The notes under the pieces are model-generated. The model saw nothing but the letters and a program-made list of their open reading frames with translations, ran no database searches and had not been told where the DNA came from. This document shows, one piece after another, positions 20,246-30,678 of a stretch of DNA of 64,000 bases (within the stretch, counting starts at the first letter, position 1; each line of letters begins with the position of its first letter). The stretch comes from Gammaproteobacteria bacterium (GTDB lineage: Bacteria; Pseudomonadota; Gammaproteobacteria; JAKDMP01). The translations under genes and the position numbers were made by a program. The DNA lies in NCBI GenBank assembly GCA_027018875.1, contig JALUYA010000005.1, forward strand, positions 1 to 64,000, read 5' to 3'.

Positions 20246-22375
20246 ATGCGTGCGCCCCGGTTCAGTGTGATACGTGAGCGCCCGCCCGAAGCGTGGTTCG
20301 ATGATTTTTCCAAGAAACTGGCCAGTTATCTTAGCCCGGCGGAGGTCGAAGAGATTCGCCGAGCCTTTCTGTATGCTCAGGAAGCGCACCGTTACCAGAG
20401 CCGCTTAAGCGGTGAGCCCTATATTACCCATCCCCTGGCAGTCGCTTATATACTCGCTGGGATGTCGTTCGATGTGCAGACACTGGAAGCTGCCTTGCTC
20501 CACGACGTGATCGAGGACACCCCGGCGGAGCGGGCGGAAATTGCGGAACTGTTCGGCGAAGAGGTGGCGTTGCTGGTCGACGGCGTTTCCAAGCTAACCC
20601 AGATTCGGTTTGAAACCCGCCAGGAGGCACAGGCCGAAAATTTTCGTAAAATGGTATTGGCGATGGTCGCCGATGTGCGGGTGATTCTGATCAAGCTGGC
20701 CGATCGCCTGCACAACATGCGAACCTTGGGAGTGATGCCACCTGCCAAGCGGCGACGCATCGCCCGCGAAACACTGGAAATTTATGCGCCCATTGCTCAC
20801 CGGCTGGGAATGCGCAAAATCCGCCTTGAGTTGGAAGATCTAGGATTTCGGACTCTGTATCCGGATCGTTATCAGGTGCTCATGCGGTCGCTGAAGCGCA
20901 ATTATGGTCAATCGCCGCGGGTGATCCCGAAGATGATCAAACGCTTGCAGGAAGAATGCGCTCGCTCGGGATTGGAGGCACGAATCTCCGGGCGGGACAA
21001 GGCGGTCTATAGCGTGTATCGGAAAATGCGGGATAAGGGCGCCAAGTTATCCGAGATTTCCGATATTCATGGTATCCGCATAGTAACCAACGAGACCGAT
21101 GCTTGTTACCATGCCCTCGGTGCCGTCCACGGGGCTTACAAGCCGGTGCCCGGGCGTTTCAAGGATTACATCGCAATCCCCAAGGATAACGGCTACCAGT
21201 CATTGCATACGGTAATTGTCGGGCCCAACGGGGTCCCAGTCGAGGTGCAGATTCGTACCGAAACCATGGAGCGGGTAGCCGAGAACGGGATTGCCGCGCA
21301 CTGGATGTACAAGACAGGACAGGGAGCGGCGACGGATGAAATCCGCACGCGGGAATGGCTGCGTAATCTGGAGAAAATTCGGGCCGAGACGCCGAGTCCG
21401 GTGGAGTTTCTCGAGCATGCCAAGGTTGATTTGGTACCAGGCGAAATCTATGTTTTTACACCCAAGGGGGAAATCATCGCCCTGCCGCAAGGGGCTACGC
21501 CGGTCGATTTTGCCTACGCGGTGCATACCGAGGTAGGCAACAGCTGTGTTTCTGCCAAGGTGAACCAACGCATCGTCCCGTTACGCACGCCGCTCGAGGC
21601 GGGGCAGACCGTGCAGATCATTACCGCCCGGCGGGCGCGGCCCAACCCGGCATGGCTGAATTTTGTGGTCACGGCCAAGGCCCGCTCTACCTTGCGACGT
21701 TATCTGCGCGATCGCTCGGAACGTGATAATGTACGCTTGGGGCGGCGAATGCTGGAACAGGCGCTGGGTCTGCATCGGGGGGGGCTAAGGTGGCGGCGCA
21801 GCGCGCTTGATGAGGCTGCCGAGCGACTTAAAACCGGGAACCGCTATGAGCTTCTTCACCGCATCGGTAGCGGCGAATTCCCCGCCCTATTGGTTGCCAA
21901 GCATCTCCTGGAAGAGGGAGGGGAGATGGCGCCGCCCGGGGCTCCCATAGAAATTCGTGGGACCACGGGTTTTGCGATAACCCTTTCTCCCTGTTGCCAC
22001 CCCATTCCCGGAGATCGTATCGCCGGTTTACTGACCCGGGGCAAGGGGTTGGTGATCCACCGGATAGATTGCCGGAACCTGGCCGCACAGAAGGAACAGG
22101 ACCGCATCGTCGATGTAGCCTTCGAGCCGAATGCAAAGAACGAATACGTGGTGGAACTCAAGCTCGATGTGGACAACCAACTCGGTGTGTTAGCGCGGGT
22201 TGCCGCTACGGTTGCCAACGAAGGTTCCAATATATTGCATGCGCAAATTCATGAGCATGGAGACCGTACATCCAGCACGGTACTGGAAATAACGGTGCGC
22301 GACCGGCGTCACCTGGCTGGGGTTATCCGGCATCTGCGCAAGATGCCGACGGTACTGCGCATTATGCGATCATGA
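20246..22375 (+). CDS. spoT: Bifunctional (p)ppGpp synthetase/hydrolase (SpoT-type RSH)
   Basis: HD motif ALLHDVIEDT; synthetase motif ISGRDKAVYSVYRKMRDKG; TGS (EIYVFTPKGEIIALP) and ACT-like C-terminus; rpoZ-spoT-ridA-recG order. Confidence 0.95.
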   Translation: MRAPRFSVIRERPPEAWFDDFSKKLASYLSPAEVEEIRRAFLYAQEAHRYQSRLSGEPYITHPLAVAYILAGMSFDVQTLEAALLHDVIEDTPAERAEIAELFGEEVALLVDGVSKLTQIRFETRQEAQAENFRKMVLAMVADVRVILIKLADRLHNMRTLGVMPPAKRRRIARETLEIYAPIAHRLGMRKIRLELEDLGFRTLYPDRYQVLMRSLKRNYGQSPRVIPKMIKRLQEECARSGLEARISGRDKAVYSVYRKMRDKGAKLSEISDIHGIRIVTNETDACYHALGAVHGAYKPVPGRFKDYIAIPKDNGYQSLHTVIVGPNGVPVEVQIRTETMERVAENGIAAHWMYKTGQGAATDEIRTREWLRNLEKIRAETPSPVEFLEHAKVDLVPGEIYVFTPKGEIIALPQGATPVDFAYAVHTEVGNSCVSAKVNQRIVPLRTPLEAGQTVQIITARRARPNPAWLNFVVTAKARSTLRRYLRDRSERDNVRLGRRMLEQALGLHRGGLRWRRSALDEAAERLKTGNRYELLHRIGSGEFPALLVAKHLLEEGGEMAPPGAPIEIRGTTGFAITLSPCCHPIPGDRIAGLLTRGKGLVIHRIDCRNLAAQKEQDRIVDVAFEPNAKNEYVVELKLDVDNQLGVLARVAATVANEGSNILHAQIHEHGDRTSSTVLEITVRDRRHLAGVIRHLRKMPTVLRIMRS

Positions 22376-22427
22376 CGCGGCTAGATTGGCAGGAACATAT
22401 GCCGGGATTTCAGGGAGATTTGTTGTT

Positions 22428-22808
22428 ATGACTCACGAAGTAATCAGTACCCCGCAGGCGCCTGCGGCAATTGGTCCCTATGCACAGGGCCGGGCGGCGG
22501 GAAACCTGATTTTCCTTTCCGGGCAGATCGGAATTGAACCGACATCGGGCAAGTTGGTGAATGGGGGGACCGGGCCTCAGGCGCACCAGGTATTCGAAAA
22601 TATTCGTTCCCTGGCGATTGCGGCAGAACTGAGTCTTGCCGCCGTGGTCAAGCTTGCTGTTTTTCTCGTCGATCTGGAGGATTATTCCCAGGTCAACGAG
22701 ATTATGCGCGCATATTTCCAGGCGCCTTACCCGGCGCGCTCCGCGGTCGCTGTTGCCGCCTTGCCACTGGGTGCGAGGATCGAGGTCGAGGCAATCCTGG
22801 CCCGTTGA
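22428..22808 (+). CDS. ridA: RidA family reactive intermediate/imine deaminase
   Basis: ISTPQAPAAIGPYAQGRAAGNLIFLSGQIG...RSAVAVAALPLGARIEVEAIL. Internal ATG at 22428. Confidence 0.95.
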   Translation: MTHEVISTPQAPAAIGPYAQGRAAGNLIFLSGQIGIEPTSGKLVNGGTGPQAHQVFENIRSLAIAAELSLAAVVKLAVFLVDLEDYSQVNEIMRAYFQAPYPARSAVAVAALPLGARIEVEAILAR

Positions 22809-22816
22809 ATGTTGTG

Positions 22817-24850
22817 ATGCCGGAACGGGGTTGGGAAGGTTTTCCCGGGGCCGGAGGGCGGACCCGCGAAAAACTGGAAAATCTGGGTATTTATCGACCC
22901 GAAGATTTATTGACTCACCTGCCACTGCGCTATGAAGATCGTTCGCGGTTAACTCGCCTGGGGGCACTGCGCTCCGGCATGAGCGCCTATGTGCAGGGAA
23001 CCGTTTTGGCCCGGGAAACGACCCGGGGACGCCGGCCCATGTTATTGGTTCGCCTCGGAGACGGCACCGGGCAGATCGGCCTGTGTTTTTTCCATTTTAG
23101 TCCCCGCCTGGACCGGGTGTTTGCGCGTAATCGCAGGTTTGCCTGCTATGGCGAGGTGCGCGGAGGATTTCGGGGACTCGAATTCGTTCATCCTTCGTTT
23201 ACTGCCCTGGATGAGGGGCAGCCGGCCCCACTGGCCGACCGGCTCACGCCAGTCTATCCGACGGTATCCGGATTGGGCCAGGCGCGCCTGCGGCGATTGA
23301 TCGATACCGCCCTGGCCGCCCTGGATGCAACCGAATTGCAAGGTTACCGGCTTTCAGGTCTTGATGATGAGCCCGCGCTTGAGCAGGCTCTTTATTTACT
23401 CCACCACCCGGTGCCCGGATTCTCACCGGCGGAGGGAGATTGTCCCGCCCGCCGGCGCTTGGCCCGGGACGAGATTTTGGCGCACTATCTCGCCTTGCGG
23501 GATAACCGGGCGCGAGCGGGGAGGTCGCAGGCGGTTATCCTGTCCGGAGGAGATGATCTGAGGCAACGGCTTATGGCCACTCTTCCCTTCCGCCTTACCG
23601 CGGCGCAGCGTCGTGTGGATGGTGAAATCGGGGCCGATCTTGCCCGGGAGCGGCCCATGCGACGCCTGCTTCAGGGCGATGTGGGCAGTGGTAAGACCGT
23701 GGTTGCGGCTTTGGCGGCGGCCCGCGCCTTGGGGGCCGGCTATCCGATCGCATTGATGGCTCCGACCGGACTGCTGGCGGAGCAGCATTTTCGTATCCTG
23801 CAAGCGTGGTTCGAACCCTTGGGGGTGGTACCGGTGCTCCTGACCGCAACCACATCCACAGCCGAGCGCCGGGCGCTCGGGGAACGGTTGGATCGGGGCG
23901 AACCCGTGCTGGTAGTCGGCACCCATGCCTTGATTGCGGGGAAAATGAGCCTACCGCGGTTGGCGCTTGCCATCGTCGATGAGCAACATCGTTTCGGAGT
24001 CGATCAGCGGCTGAGCCTGGGGGGAGGCTCTACCCATCAGTTGGTGATGACGGCAACCCCGATTCCCCGCACTTTGGCGATGACGCTCTATGCTGATCTG
24101 GATCTCTCCCTACTCGATGAACTTCCCCCCGGACGTCAACCCGTAAAGACCGCGGTGATGTCCGAGACTCGCCGGTCGGCTTTGGTCGAACGCATTCGTC
24201 GCGAGATTGCGGCCGGTCGTCAAGCTTACTGGGTGTGTCCCTTGATCGAGGAATCCGCTACGCTTGCGGCGCAGGCCGCCGAGCGATCGGCCCGGGAACT
24301 GGCCGAAAGTCTGCCCGGGGTCAGGATCGGTTTAGTGCATGGCCGGCTCCAGGCGCTGGAAAAGGAGGCGATCATGCGTCGTTTTGCAGCCGCTAAACTG
24401 GATATCCTGGTGGCGACAACGGTAATCGAAGTGGGCGTGGATGTGACCAATGCCACCTTGATGGTGGTAGAAAACTCCGAGCGCATGGGACTGGCACAGC
24501 TGCACCAGTTGCGCGGCAGGGTCGGGCGCGGCACGGTACCGAGCCATTGCATTTTTTTATATCGTCCGCCGCTTACGATGCAGGCGCGAGAGCGGCTCGA
24601 GGCGTTGCGCGGAACCGATGACGGTTTTCAGATTGCCGAGGTGGATCTCAGGTTGCGCGGGCCCGGGGAATTCATCGGCACCCGTCAGGCCGGCTTTGCC
24701 CGTCTCCGGGTGGCGGATTTTGATCGCGACCAGGCGCTGTTCGAACAGGCGCCCGAGCTGGCCGAGCGGTTACTGGCCAAGGCTCCGGCCGAAGCCGAGG
24801 CCTTGAAGCGGTTCTGGATCGGTCCCGAGTTACGCTATGCCGATGCCTGA
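22817..24850 (+). CDS. recG: ATP-dependent DNA helicase RecG
   Basis: LLQGDVGSGKTVVAALAAARA, IALMAPTGLLAEQH, LAIVDEQHRFGVDQRL, VMTATPIPRTLAMT, LRGRVGRG. Confidence 0.96.
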   Translation: MPERGWEGFPGAGGRTREKLENLGIYRPEDLLTHLPLRYEDRSRLTRLGALRSGMSAYVQGTVLARETTRGRRPMLLVRLGDGTGQIGLCFFHFSPRLDRVFARNRRFACYGEVRGGFRGLEFVHPSFTALDEGQPAPLADRLTPVYPTVSGLGQARLRRLIDTALAALDATELQGYRLSGLDDEPALEQALYLLHHPVPGFSPAEGDCPARRRLARDEILAHYLALRDNRARAGRSQAVILSGGDDLRQRLMATLPFRLTAAQRRVDGEIGADLARERPMRRLLQGDVGSGKTVVAALAAARALGAGYPIALMAPTGLLAEQHFRILQAWFEPLGVVPVLLTATTSTAERRALGERLDRGEPVLVVGTHALIAGKMSLPRLALAIVDEQHRFGVDQRLSLGGGSTHQLVMTATPIPRTLAMTLYADLDLSLLDELPPGRQPVKTAVMSETRRSALVERIRREIAAGRQAYWVCPLIEESATLAAQAAERSARELAESLPGVRIGLVHGRLQALEKEAIMRRFAAAKLDILVATTVIEVGVDVTNATLMVVENSERMGLAQLHQLRGRVGRGTVPSHCIFLYRPPLTMQARERLEALRGTDDGFQIAEVDLRLRGPGEFIGTRQAGFARLRVADFDRDQALFEQAPELAERLLAKAPAEAEALKRFWIGPELRYADA

Positions 24851-25091
24851 GTTCCGCTTCAAGTGTCGCCGGATCACGCAGGTGAAATCAACCTGTACGA
24901 AGTGGGTGCGAGCCGTTCTCGGCACCCGAATTCCGGCGCCGGCCGCCGGGGTGGGGAAAGCGGAAAAGTTCGGGGGGAATGACGGGCCACAAACAGCAGG
25001 AATCGGGGCCGGAGGCGATCGGCAACGCCACTCGGTCGCATCGGGGAGAAAGGGCCACCGCCCGTTGGTGAAGGAATCGATTCTGCGGCGA

Positions 25092-26003
25092 ATGCGTCAT
25101 CGCTGGCGGCGCAGCGCCTTTACACGGCGTTGGCTTCCCGCGGTGACCAGACGGCTGGGAATCTATATGCGCCTTATCCGTCTGGACAAGCCCATCGGCA
25201 CGTTCTTGTTGCTTTGGCCGACGCTGTGGGCGCTCTGGCTTGCCGGCCGCGGCCATCCTTCGCCGTTACACTTCGTGGTCTTTGTAGCGGGAACCTTTGT
25301 GATGCGTGCAGCCGGAGCCGCAATCAACGATTTTGCCGACCGGCGCTTCGACGCCCACGTCTGGCGCACCCGTGATCGGCCTCTTGCCCGAGGAGAACTT
25401 CACCCCTTCGAAGCGATCGGGGTATTCGTGGTGTTGTCACTTGTCGCCTTGGGCTTGGCCTTCACCCTGGATCGACTGGCGTTGCTTTTAGCCATTCCCG
25501 CTGCGTTCCTTGCCGCGACCTATCCTTTTCTGAAGCGCTACACTTACCTGCCTCAGCTCTATCTGGGCCTTGCCTTTGGCTGGGGTATCCCGATGGCTTA
25601 TGCCGCCGAAACCGGGGCGGTACCGACCGTTGCCTGGTTGCTTCTAATCATCAATATCCTGTGGGCGACAGCCTACGATACCATGTACGCTATGGCCGAC
25701 CGGCCCGATGATCTGAAGATCGGTGTCAAGTCCACCGCCATCCTGTTCGGAGAGCTGGATCGGCCGATTGTTGCGCTGTTGCAACTGACGGTCGTGATCG
25801 GGCTGGCGCTGGTGGGCTTGAGGTTGCATTTAAGCCCCGTGTATTACTGGGGTCTTGGCGCCGCAAGCTGTTTTGTCCTGTATCAGCAGTGGTTGATCCG
25901 CAAGCGCGAACCCCGGCGGTGTTTTCAGGCCTTTCTAAACAATAACTGGTTCGGCGCCGCTGTTTTTGCCGGAATTCTGTTGCAGTTGAGCTTTAGCCGC
26001 TGA
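25092..26003 (+). CDS. ubiA: 4-hydroxybenzoate octaprenyltransferase
   Basis: [83 protein letters not shown]. The frame is open back to 24837; start uncertain. Confidence 0.93.
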   Translation: MRHRWRRSAFTRRWLPAVTRRLGIYMRLIRLDKPIGTFLLLWPTLWALWLAGRGHPSPLHFVVFVAGTFVMRAAGAAINDFADRRFDAHVWRTRDRPLARGELHPFEAIGVFVVLSLVALGLAFTLDRLALLLAIPAAFLAATYPFLKRYTYLPQLYLGLAFGWGIPMAYAAETGAVPTVAWLLLIINILWATAYDTMYAMADRPDDLKIGVKSTAILFGELDRPIVALLQLTVVIGLALVGLRLHLSPVYYWGLGAASCFVLYQQWLIRKREPRRCFQAFLNNNWFGAAVFAGILLQLSFSR

Positions 26004-26658
26004 ATTGCTTTCCGGAAGGGGCTTTGGGGGGAGATCCGTCCGGCGTTGGTTTTAGGTGCGCCAGCAGTTCGGGAACCAACAGTTCGGCGATGGCGGCTAA
26101 ATCATCGGGGCCACCGAGGTCGGAGATCTGGGTCATTTTAAGGCCCACATGGCCACAGGGATTGATGCGCGAGAATGGTTCGAGATCCATGGCCACATTC
26201 AGGGCCAGCCCATGGTAGCAGGCTCCGCGGCGGATCCGCAGGCCGATCGAGGCGATTTTCTTGCCTGCAACATAGACTCCGGGAGCTTCGCGCCGGGCGG
26301 TGGCACCGATTCCCCAAGTGGACAGGGTGGCAATGGTGGCTTGCTCAAGCGCGCTGACCATGGACCGAGGTCCTAGCATGCGCCGGCGAAGATCGAGCAG
26401 GGGATAGACAACGAGCTGCCCCGGGCCATGGTAGGTAACTTGTCCTCCCCGATCCACGTGCACCACGGGAATGTCACCGGGAGCCAGCAGATGTTCGCGG
26501 TGCCCGCTAAGGCCCAAGGTGAATACCGGGTGGTGTTCCAGGAGCCAGATCTCATCCGGGGTTTGCGGTCCGCGGGTCGCGGTGAATGCCTGCATACCCC
26601 GCCACACGGATATGTAATCACTAAGGCCCAGCCGCCGGATCCGCAGTGCGGGAATCAC
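25993..26658 (-). CDS. lipB: Lipoyl(octanoyl) transferase
   Basis: [81 protein letters not shown]. Confidence 0.96.
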   Translation of the reverse strand: MIPALRIRRLGLSDYISVWRGMQAFTATRGPQTPDEIWLLEHHPVFTLGLSGHREHLLAPGDIPVVHVDRGGQVTYHGPGQLVVYPLLDLRRRMLGPRSMVSALEQATIATLSTWGIGATARREAPGVYVAGKKIASIGLRIRRGACYHGLALNVAMDLEPFSRINPCGHVGLKMTQISDLGGPDDLAAIAELLVPELLAHLKPTPDGSPPKAPSGKQFSG

Positions 26659-26924
26659 AGTAAAAATCGTACCGTATCGCAGCCGCGTAGATCGGTGTAG
26701 ATGGCAATGAGTTGTTCGCGGCTAGTAGCGATGAAAGTTACGGTGTAAGCCGTATAGCGCCCGTTGCGGCTTTCACGCCGGGTGATCTCTATCGGGGTTC
26801 CGGGGGGAATATGGCGCGCGAGGGCTGCGTCGATATCCGCGCGCAAGGCGGGCCCGCTGTGACCCATGACCTTAAGCGGGACGTGCTGGGGATAGGTCGG
26901 GCCGGCACTCCTCAGGGGCGGCAT
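26655..26924 (-). CDS. ybeD: YbeD/DUF493 family protein
   Basis: [27 protein letters not shown]...[28 protein letters not shown]; next to lipB. Internal ATG at 26924 chosen. Confidence 0.82.
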   Translation of the reverse strand: MPPLRSAGPTYPQHVPLKVMGHSGPALRADIDAALARHIPPGTPIEITRRESRNGRYTAYTVTFIATSREQLIAIYTDLRGCDTVRFLL

Positions 26925-27778
26925 TCCCGGTCCTTGATGGCCTGAAAGGCCGCATAGACGCGTTGCCATAATGATCCGGGTTTACCGGTACCTATGGGGG
27001 AGGCATCCAGCTGGGTGACCGGAAGCACCTCACGGGTTGCACTCGCGATCCAGATTTCCCGTGCCAGGGCAAGTTCCGCGGCAGGGATTTCACGTTCATT
27101 CAAGGCGAACCCGAGGCTATTCAGAGCTTCGGCGACCACCTGCCGGGTAATACTAGGCAAGCGTTTGGGGCCCGCGGGAGCGGTCGTGACCCCCGTTTCG
27201 TTCACCATGAATACGGCACTGGAGCTGCCCTCGGCAAGGTAGCCGTCGCGGATCAGGATGGCCTCATCGGCTTGATGTGCGTCCGCCTCCCGGCGCAACA
27301 ACACCGGGCCGGCAAGCGATACCGATTTGATGTCACAGCGCAGCCAGCGGATATCTTTTAGCGTAACCGCAGAAATGCCGGATTCGAGTATTGTTCTGCT
27401 CGGTGGCGCGAGTCGCCAGCAGAATCCGAAGACGGTGGGGCGCAGTTCGGAATCGGGGAGAAAGTCCCGTCCGGGCGCGGTTCCACGGGTAATTTGTATA
27501 TAACAGCCTAGATCTCCACCGCCGTTGGCGGCGGTGAGTTCGTCGACCCAACGAGACCACTCGGCGCGTGAATGCGGCGCGGTGATGCCGAGTGCCGCCA
27601 GGCTCTGGTCCAGCCGATCCAAGTGGGCTTCCAGCCGGAAGGCGTGGCCGTCAAAGCAGGGGATAACCTCGTAGATACCGTCACCAAAAAGGAATCCCCG
27701 ATCCAGTGGAGATACGCAGGCCTGGTCGATCGGGATCAGCCGATTGTTCAGCACACAGATGGGTAGCGCATCAACCAT
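26912..27778 (-). CDS. dat: D-amino-acid aminotransferase (class IV PLP)
   Basis: VSPLDRGFLFGDGIYEVIPCFDGHAFRLEAHLDRL...DIKSVSLAGPVLLRREADAHQADEAILIRDGYLAEGSSSAVFMV. Confidence 0.92.
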   Translation of the reverse strand: MVDALPICVLNNRLIPIDQACVSPLDRGFLFGDGIYEVIPCFDGHAFRLEAHLDRLDQSLAALGITAPHSRAEWSRWVDELTAANGGGDLGCYIQITRGTAPGRDFLPDSELRPTVFGFCWRLAPPSRTILESGISAVTLKDIRWLRCDIKSVSLAGPVLLRREADAHQADEAILIRDGYLAEGSSSAVFMVNETGVTTAPAGPKRLPSITRQVVAEALNSLGFALNEREIPAAELALAREIWIASATREVLPVTQLDASPIGTGKPGSLWQRVYAAFQAIKDRECRP

Positions 27779-27828
27779 GCGCCTATTTTAAGGAAATTGG
27801 AAAAAATTCGTTGCCGGAGCTTACGGTA

Positions 27829-28626
27829 TCAGCGAATGATGATAGCGGTTTTGTCATACCCCATTCGCTTCAGACGGGCGGTCAGCGTGTCGATTGCATC
27901 GACCCCGCCCAGGGGGCCGATCAGTACCCGATACAGTCGGTGTTTCCCATCGCGCATGGGGGATATCTTGATGCGCCCGACCTGGTTCAGCAGTAGCCTG
28001 GCCTGCAGCTGCTCGGCGTTTATGCGCTTGGCAAAGGCTCCGAGTTGAACGTACAGACGCGGATGGGGGCGGATGGGGACGGGTGTGGCTTGGCGGATCC
28101 GTCGAGCCAACCCCACGGGAGGCTCGCGCGAGGGAGGCGTGAGTGCCTGAATTTCCACCAACGCGGTTCCCGCCCGGGCCATGCCGATGGCCTTGGCGGC
28201 GGCATAGGACAGGTCGATAATACGGTTATCGACGAACGGGCCGCGATCATTGATTTGGACTACCGCGCTTTTCCCGTTTTTCAGGTTGGTTACCTTGACC
28301 CAGGTGTAGAGCGGCAAGACCTTGTTGGCCGCGGACATTGCATACATGTTGTAAGGGGCGCCGCTGGAGGTTAGCTTGCCGTGAAAGTTGGGGCCATACC
28401 AGGAGGCAATCCCGCGCTTGTGATAACCCGTCGCATGCGACAGGATATGGTAACGTCGTCCGAAGACAACATAGCTGAGCCCGGCTTGGTTGGGTTTTCT
28501 GGAATTCGATTTGGCGCCCTGCGGTGTGGCGAGGGAGGGAGAGTAGCGCGGCAGGGCCGAGCAGCTCGCCAGCAGCGGCAGAAGCAGGTAAAAAGCCAGG
28601 TGGCGTTCAATGATATGCCGAGGCAA
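27829..28626 (-). CDS. rlpA: RlpA-like septal-ring lipoprotein with SPOR domain
   Basis: GIASWYGPNFHGKLTSSGAPYNMYAMSAANKVLPLYTWVKVTNLKNGKSAVVQINDRGPF; C-terminal SPOR-like LYVQLGAFAKRINAEQLQARL. Suggested TTG start at 28626 gives lipobox leader MPRHIIERHLAFYLLLPLLASC. Confidence 0.9.
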   Translation of the reverse strand: MPRHIIERHLAFYLLLPLLASCSALPRYSPSLATPQGAKSNSRKPNQAGLSYVVFGRRYHILSHATGYHKRGIASWYGPNFHGKLTSSGAPYNMYAMSAANKVLPLYTWVKVTNLKNGKSAVVQINDRGPFVDNRIIDLSYAAAKAIGMARAGTALVEIQALTPPSREPPVGLARRIRQATPVPIRPHPRLYVQLGAFAKRINAEQLQARLLLNQVGRIKISPMRDGKHRLYRVLIGPLGGVDAIDTLTARLKRMGYDKTAIIIR

Positions 28627-29608
28627 GTGCCTCTCCGGAGGAGGTGGAAACGGGAGGTGCGACCAGTGCGGCGGCGAGCTGGGTAGCGGCGAGGGCATAG
28701 AGCGGACTGCGGTTGTAGCGCATCAGCACGGTGAAATTCGGCAGTCCGACCCAGTAGTGCCTGCCTTGCGTGGCCCCGACCGCAAATAATTGCACGGAGG
28801 TATTCGCGCTGACCGGCGCGTCAAAAATGATTCCGCGGGCGCGCAGCTTGCGCACCGGAAACATGCGGTTCAGCAGATCCGCGGCGACTTCTCCGGAGGG
28901 CGATCCGGCGGGCACGGCGATGGGGCGTCCCCGCTGCCAGCCATGCGCGGCAAGAAAATTGGCGATACTGGCGATGATGTCGGGCCAACTGGTAAAAAGA
29001 TTGCTGCCCTTGCCGCTGGTATCGACGGCATAGGCAAGGTAGCTCGATGGCATGAACTGCCCTGCGCCCAGGGCCCCGGCGTAGGAGGATTGGACTGTGA
29101 GGGGATTGAGGTTGTTTTTGCGGCAGAGGATAAGAAAGGCGGCGAGTTGCTTACTGAAAAAACGGGCGCGGGGGGGGTAGGCGAAGGCGAGCGTCGCCAG
29201 GGCTTGCAGTGCCGAATGCCTTCCCTGGCGTACGCCGTAACGGGTTTCCATCCCGAGAATGGCGACGATGATCGGGGCGGGAACACCGTAGTGGTTTTGG
29301 GCCTCGGATAGTAAACGCTGATGGGCGAGCAGGAATCGGCGCCCGGCCTGGATGCGTCCCGGGGTGAGAAATATTTTGCGGTAACGCCTCCAGGGCAATG
29401 CTTCGGCGGGATGATTGATTGCGGCGATAATTTGCGGGTTGGTTTTGACTTGTGCCAGCAGTCGTTCGAGATCGCCGCGCCGGAAGTGGTATTGAACCAC
29501 CATCCGGTTGATGAATCGATGAACCGCGGGGGATTTCAGGTCGAAGCCATGGGCCGGGGAGCCGAGGAACAGGAGTAAGAAAACGAACATTGCCGCGATG
29601 GGTTTCAT
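28607..29608 (-). CDS. mltB: Lytic murein transglycosylase B
   Basis: APIIVAILGMETRYGVRQGRHSALQALATLAFAYPPRA, SSYAGALGAGQFMPSSYLAYAVD. Confidence 0.95.
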   Translation of the reverse strand: MKPIAAMFVFLLLFLGSPAHGFDLKSPAVHRFINRMVVQYHFRRGDLERLLAQVKTNPQIIAAINHPAEALPWRRYRKIFLTPGRIQAGRRFLLAHQRLLSEAQNHYGVPAPIIVAILGMETRYGVRQGRHSALQALATLAFAYPPRARFFSKQLAAFLILCRKNNLNPLTVQSSYAGALGAGQFMPSSYLAYAVDTSGKGSNLFTSWPDIIASIANFLAAHGWQRGRPIAVPAGSPSGEVAADLLNRMFPVRKLRARGIIFDAPVSANTSVQLFAVGATQGRHYWVGLPNFTVLMRYNRSPLYALAATQLAAALVAPPVSTSSGEALASAYH

Positions 29609-30678
29609 GCGTCGATCAGTCTCCGATGGGCGGCGATGCCCATAAGGATACCGAAACCGGCGAGCACGGTGACGATGGAGGTGCCGCCATAGCTTACCAG
29701 CGGCAGCGGAACACCGACAACGGGGACAACGCCGATCACCATGCCGACGTTTACTACCACATAAAGCGTAAATGTCGATACGATGCCCGCGGCCGCCAGG
29801 CGCCCGTAGCGCGTATGAGCGCGTGCGGCGAGGATAAACCCGCGGCCGATTATGAAGGCATACAGGGCGAGTAACGCCAGCGAACCGATCAAGCCGAACT
29901 GTTCGGCGAAGACGGAAAAGATGAAATCGGTGGTGCGTTCGGGGAGAAAATTCAGCTGTGCCTGTGAGCCTTTGAGAAACCCCTGACCAAACAAGGCACC
30001 CGAACCAATGGCGATCTTGGATTGAATGATATGGTATCCGGCTCCTAGGGGATCGCGCTGTGGGTCTAGGAAAATCAGCAGTCGCTGGCGTTGGTAGCCG
30101 TGGAGAAAATGCCAGGCGAGCGGCAGTGTAGCGGCCAGCAGCAGTGCAAAGCCAAAGAGGTAACGGGGTTTGATTCCGGAAAGAAAAAGTACGGCCGCTC
30201 CGGCACCGATAACCAGGATCCCGGTGCCGAGATCCGGTTCGACCACAATCAATGCCGCCGGCAGGGCGACAATCAGGGTGGCGGCAAGCACTTCATCCCA
30301 GCGCGGCGCCCCCGGGTGCTCATGAAAATACCAGGCCAGCGCCAGGGGCAGAGCCAGTTTCATGAGTTCGGCAGGTTGGAACTGGAATAACCCCAGGTTG
30401 ATCCAGCGTTCGGCCCCCTTGCCCCGGGCGCCGAAGATCAGCACCGCGACCAGTAACAGGAGGGCCAGCAAGTACAGTGCCGGACTGGCCATGCGGAAGT
30501 AGCGTGGCGGGGTCATTGCCAGGGCGAACAGCAGAATCAACCCCAGGCTCAAGCGGATACCTTGGCGGAATACAAGTTGCCAGTTGCCACCGCTGGCACT
30601 GAACAACAGCACCAATCCGCCCAAGCCTAGCAGCAGTAAAGCGATGAGCAGGGGGCGGTCAATGCGGGTGCGAAACAT
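29605..30678 (-). CDS. rodA: Rod-shape SEDS peptidoglycan polymerase RodA
   Basis: RWINLGLFQFQPAELMKLALPLALAWYF, VEPDLGTGILV, IIQSKIAIGSGALFGQGFLKGSQAQLNFLPERTTDFIFSVFAEQFG. Start at MFRTRIDRP. Confidence 0.96.
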   Translation of the reverse strand: MFRTRIDRPLLIALLLLGLGGLVLLFSASGGNWQLVFRQGIRLSLGLILLFALAMTPPRYFRMASPALYLLALLLLVAVLIFGARGKGAERWINLGLFQFQPAELMKLALPLALAWYFHEHPGAPRWDEVLAATLIVALPAALIVVEPDLGTGILVIGAGAAVLFLSGIKPRYLFGFALLLAATLPLAWHFLHGYQRQRLLIFLDPQRDPLGAGYHIIQSKIAIGSGALFGQGFLKGSQAQLNFLPERTTDFIFSVFAEQFGLIGSLALLALYAFIIGRGFILAARAHTRYGRLAAAGIVSTFTLYVVVNVGMVIGVVPVVGVPLPLVSYGGTSIVTVLAGFGILMGIAAHRRLIDA

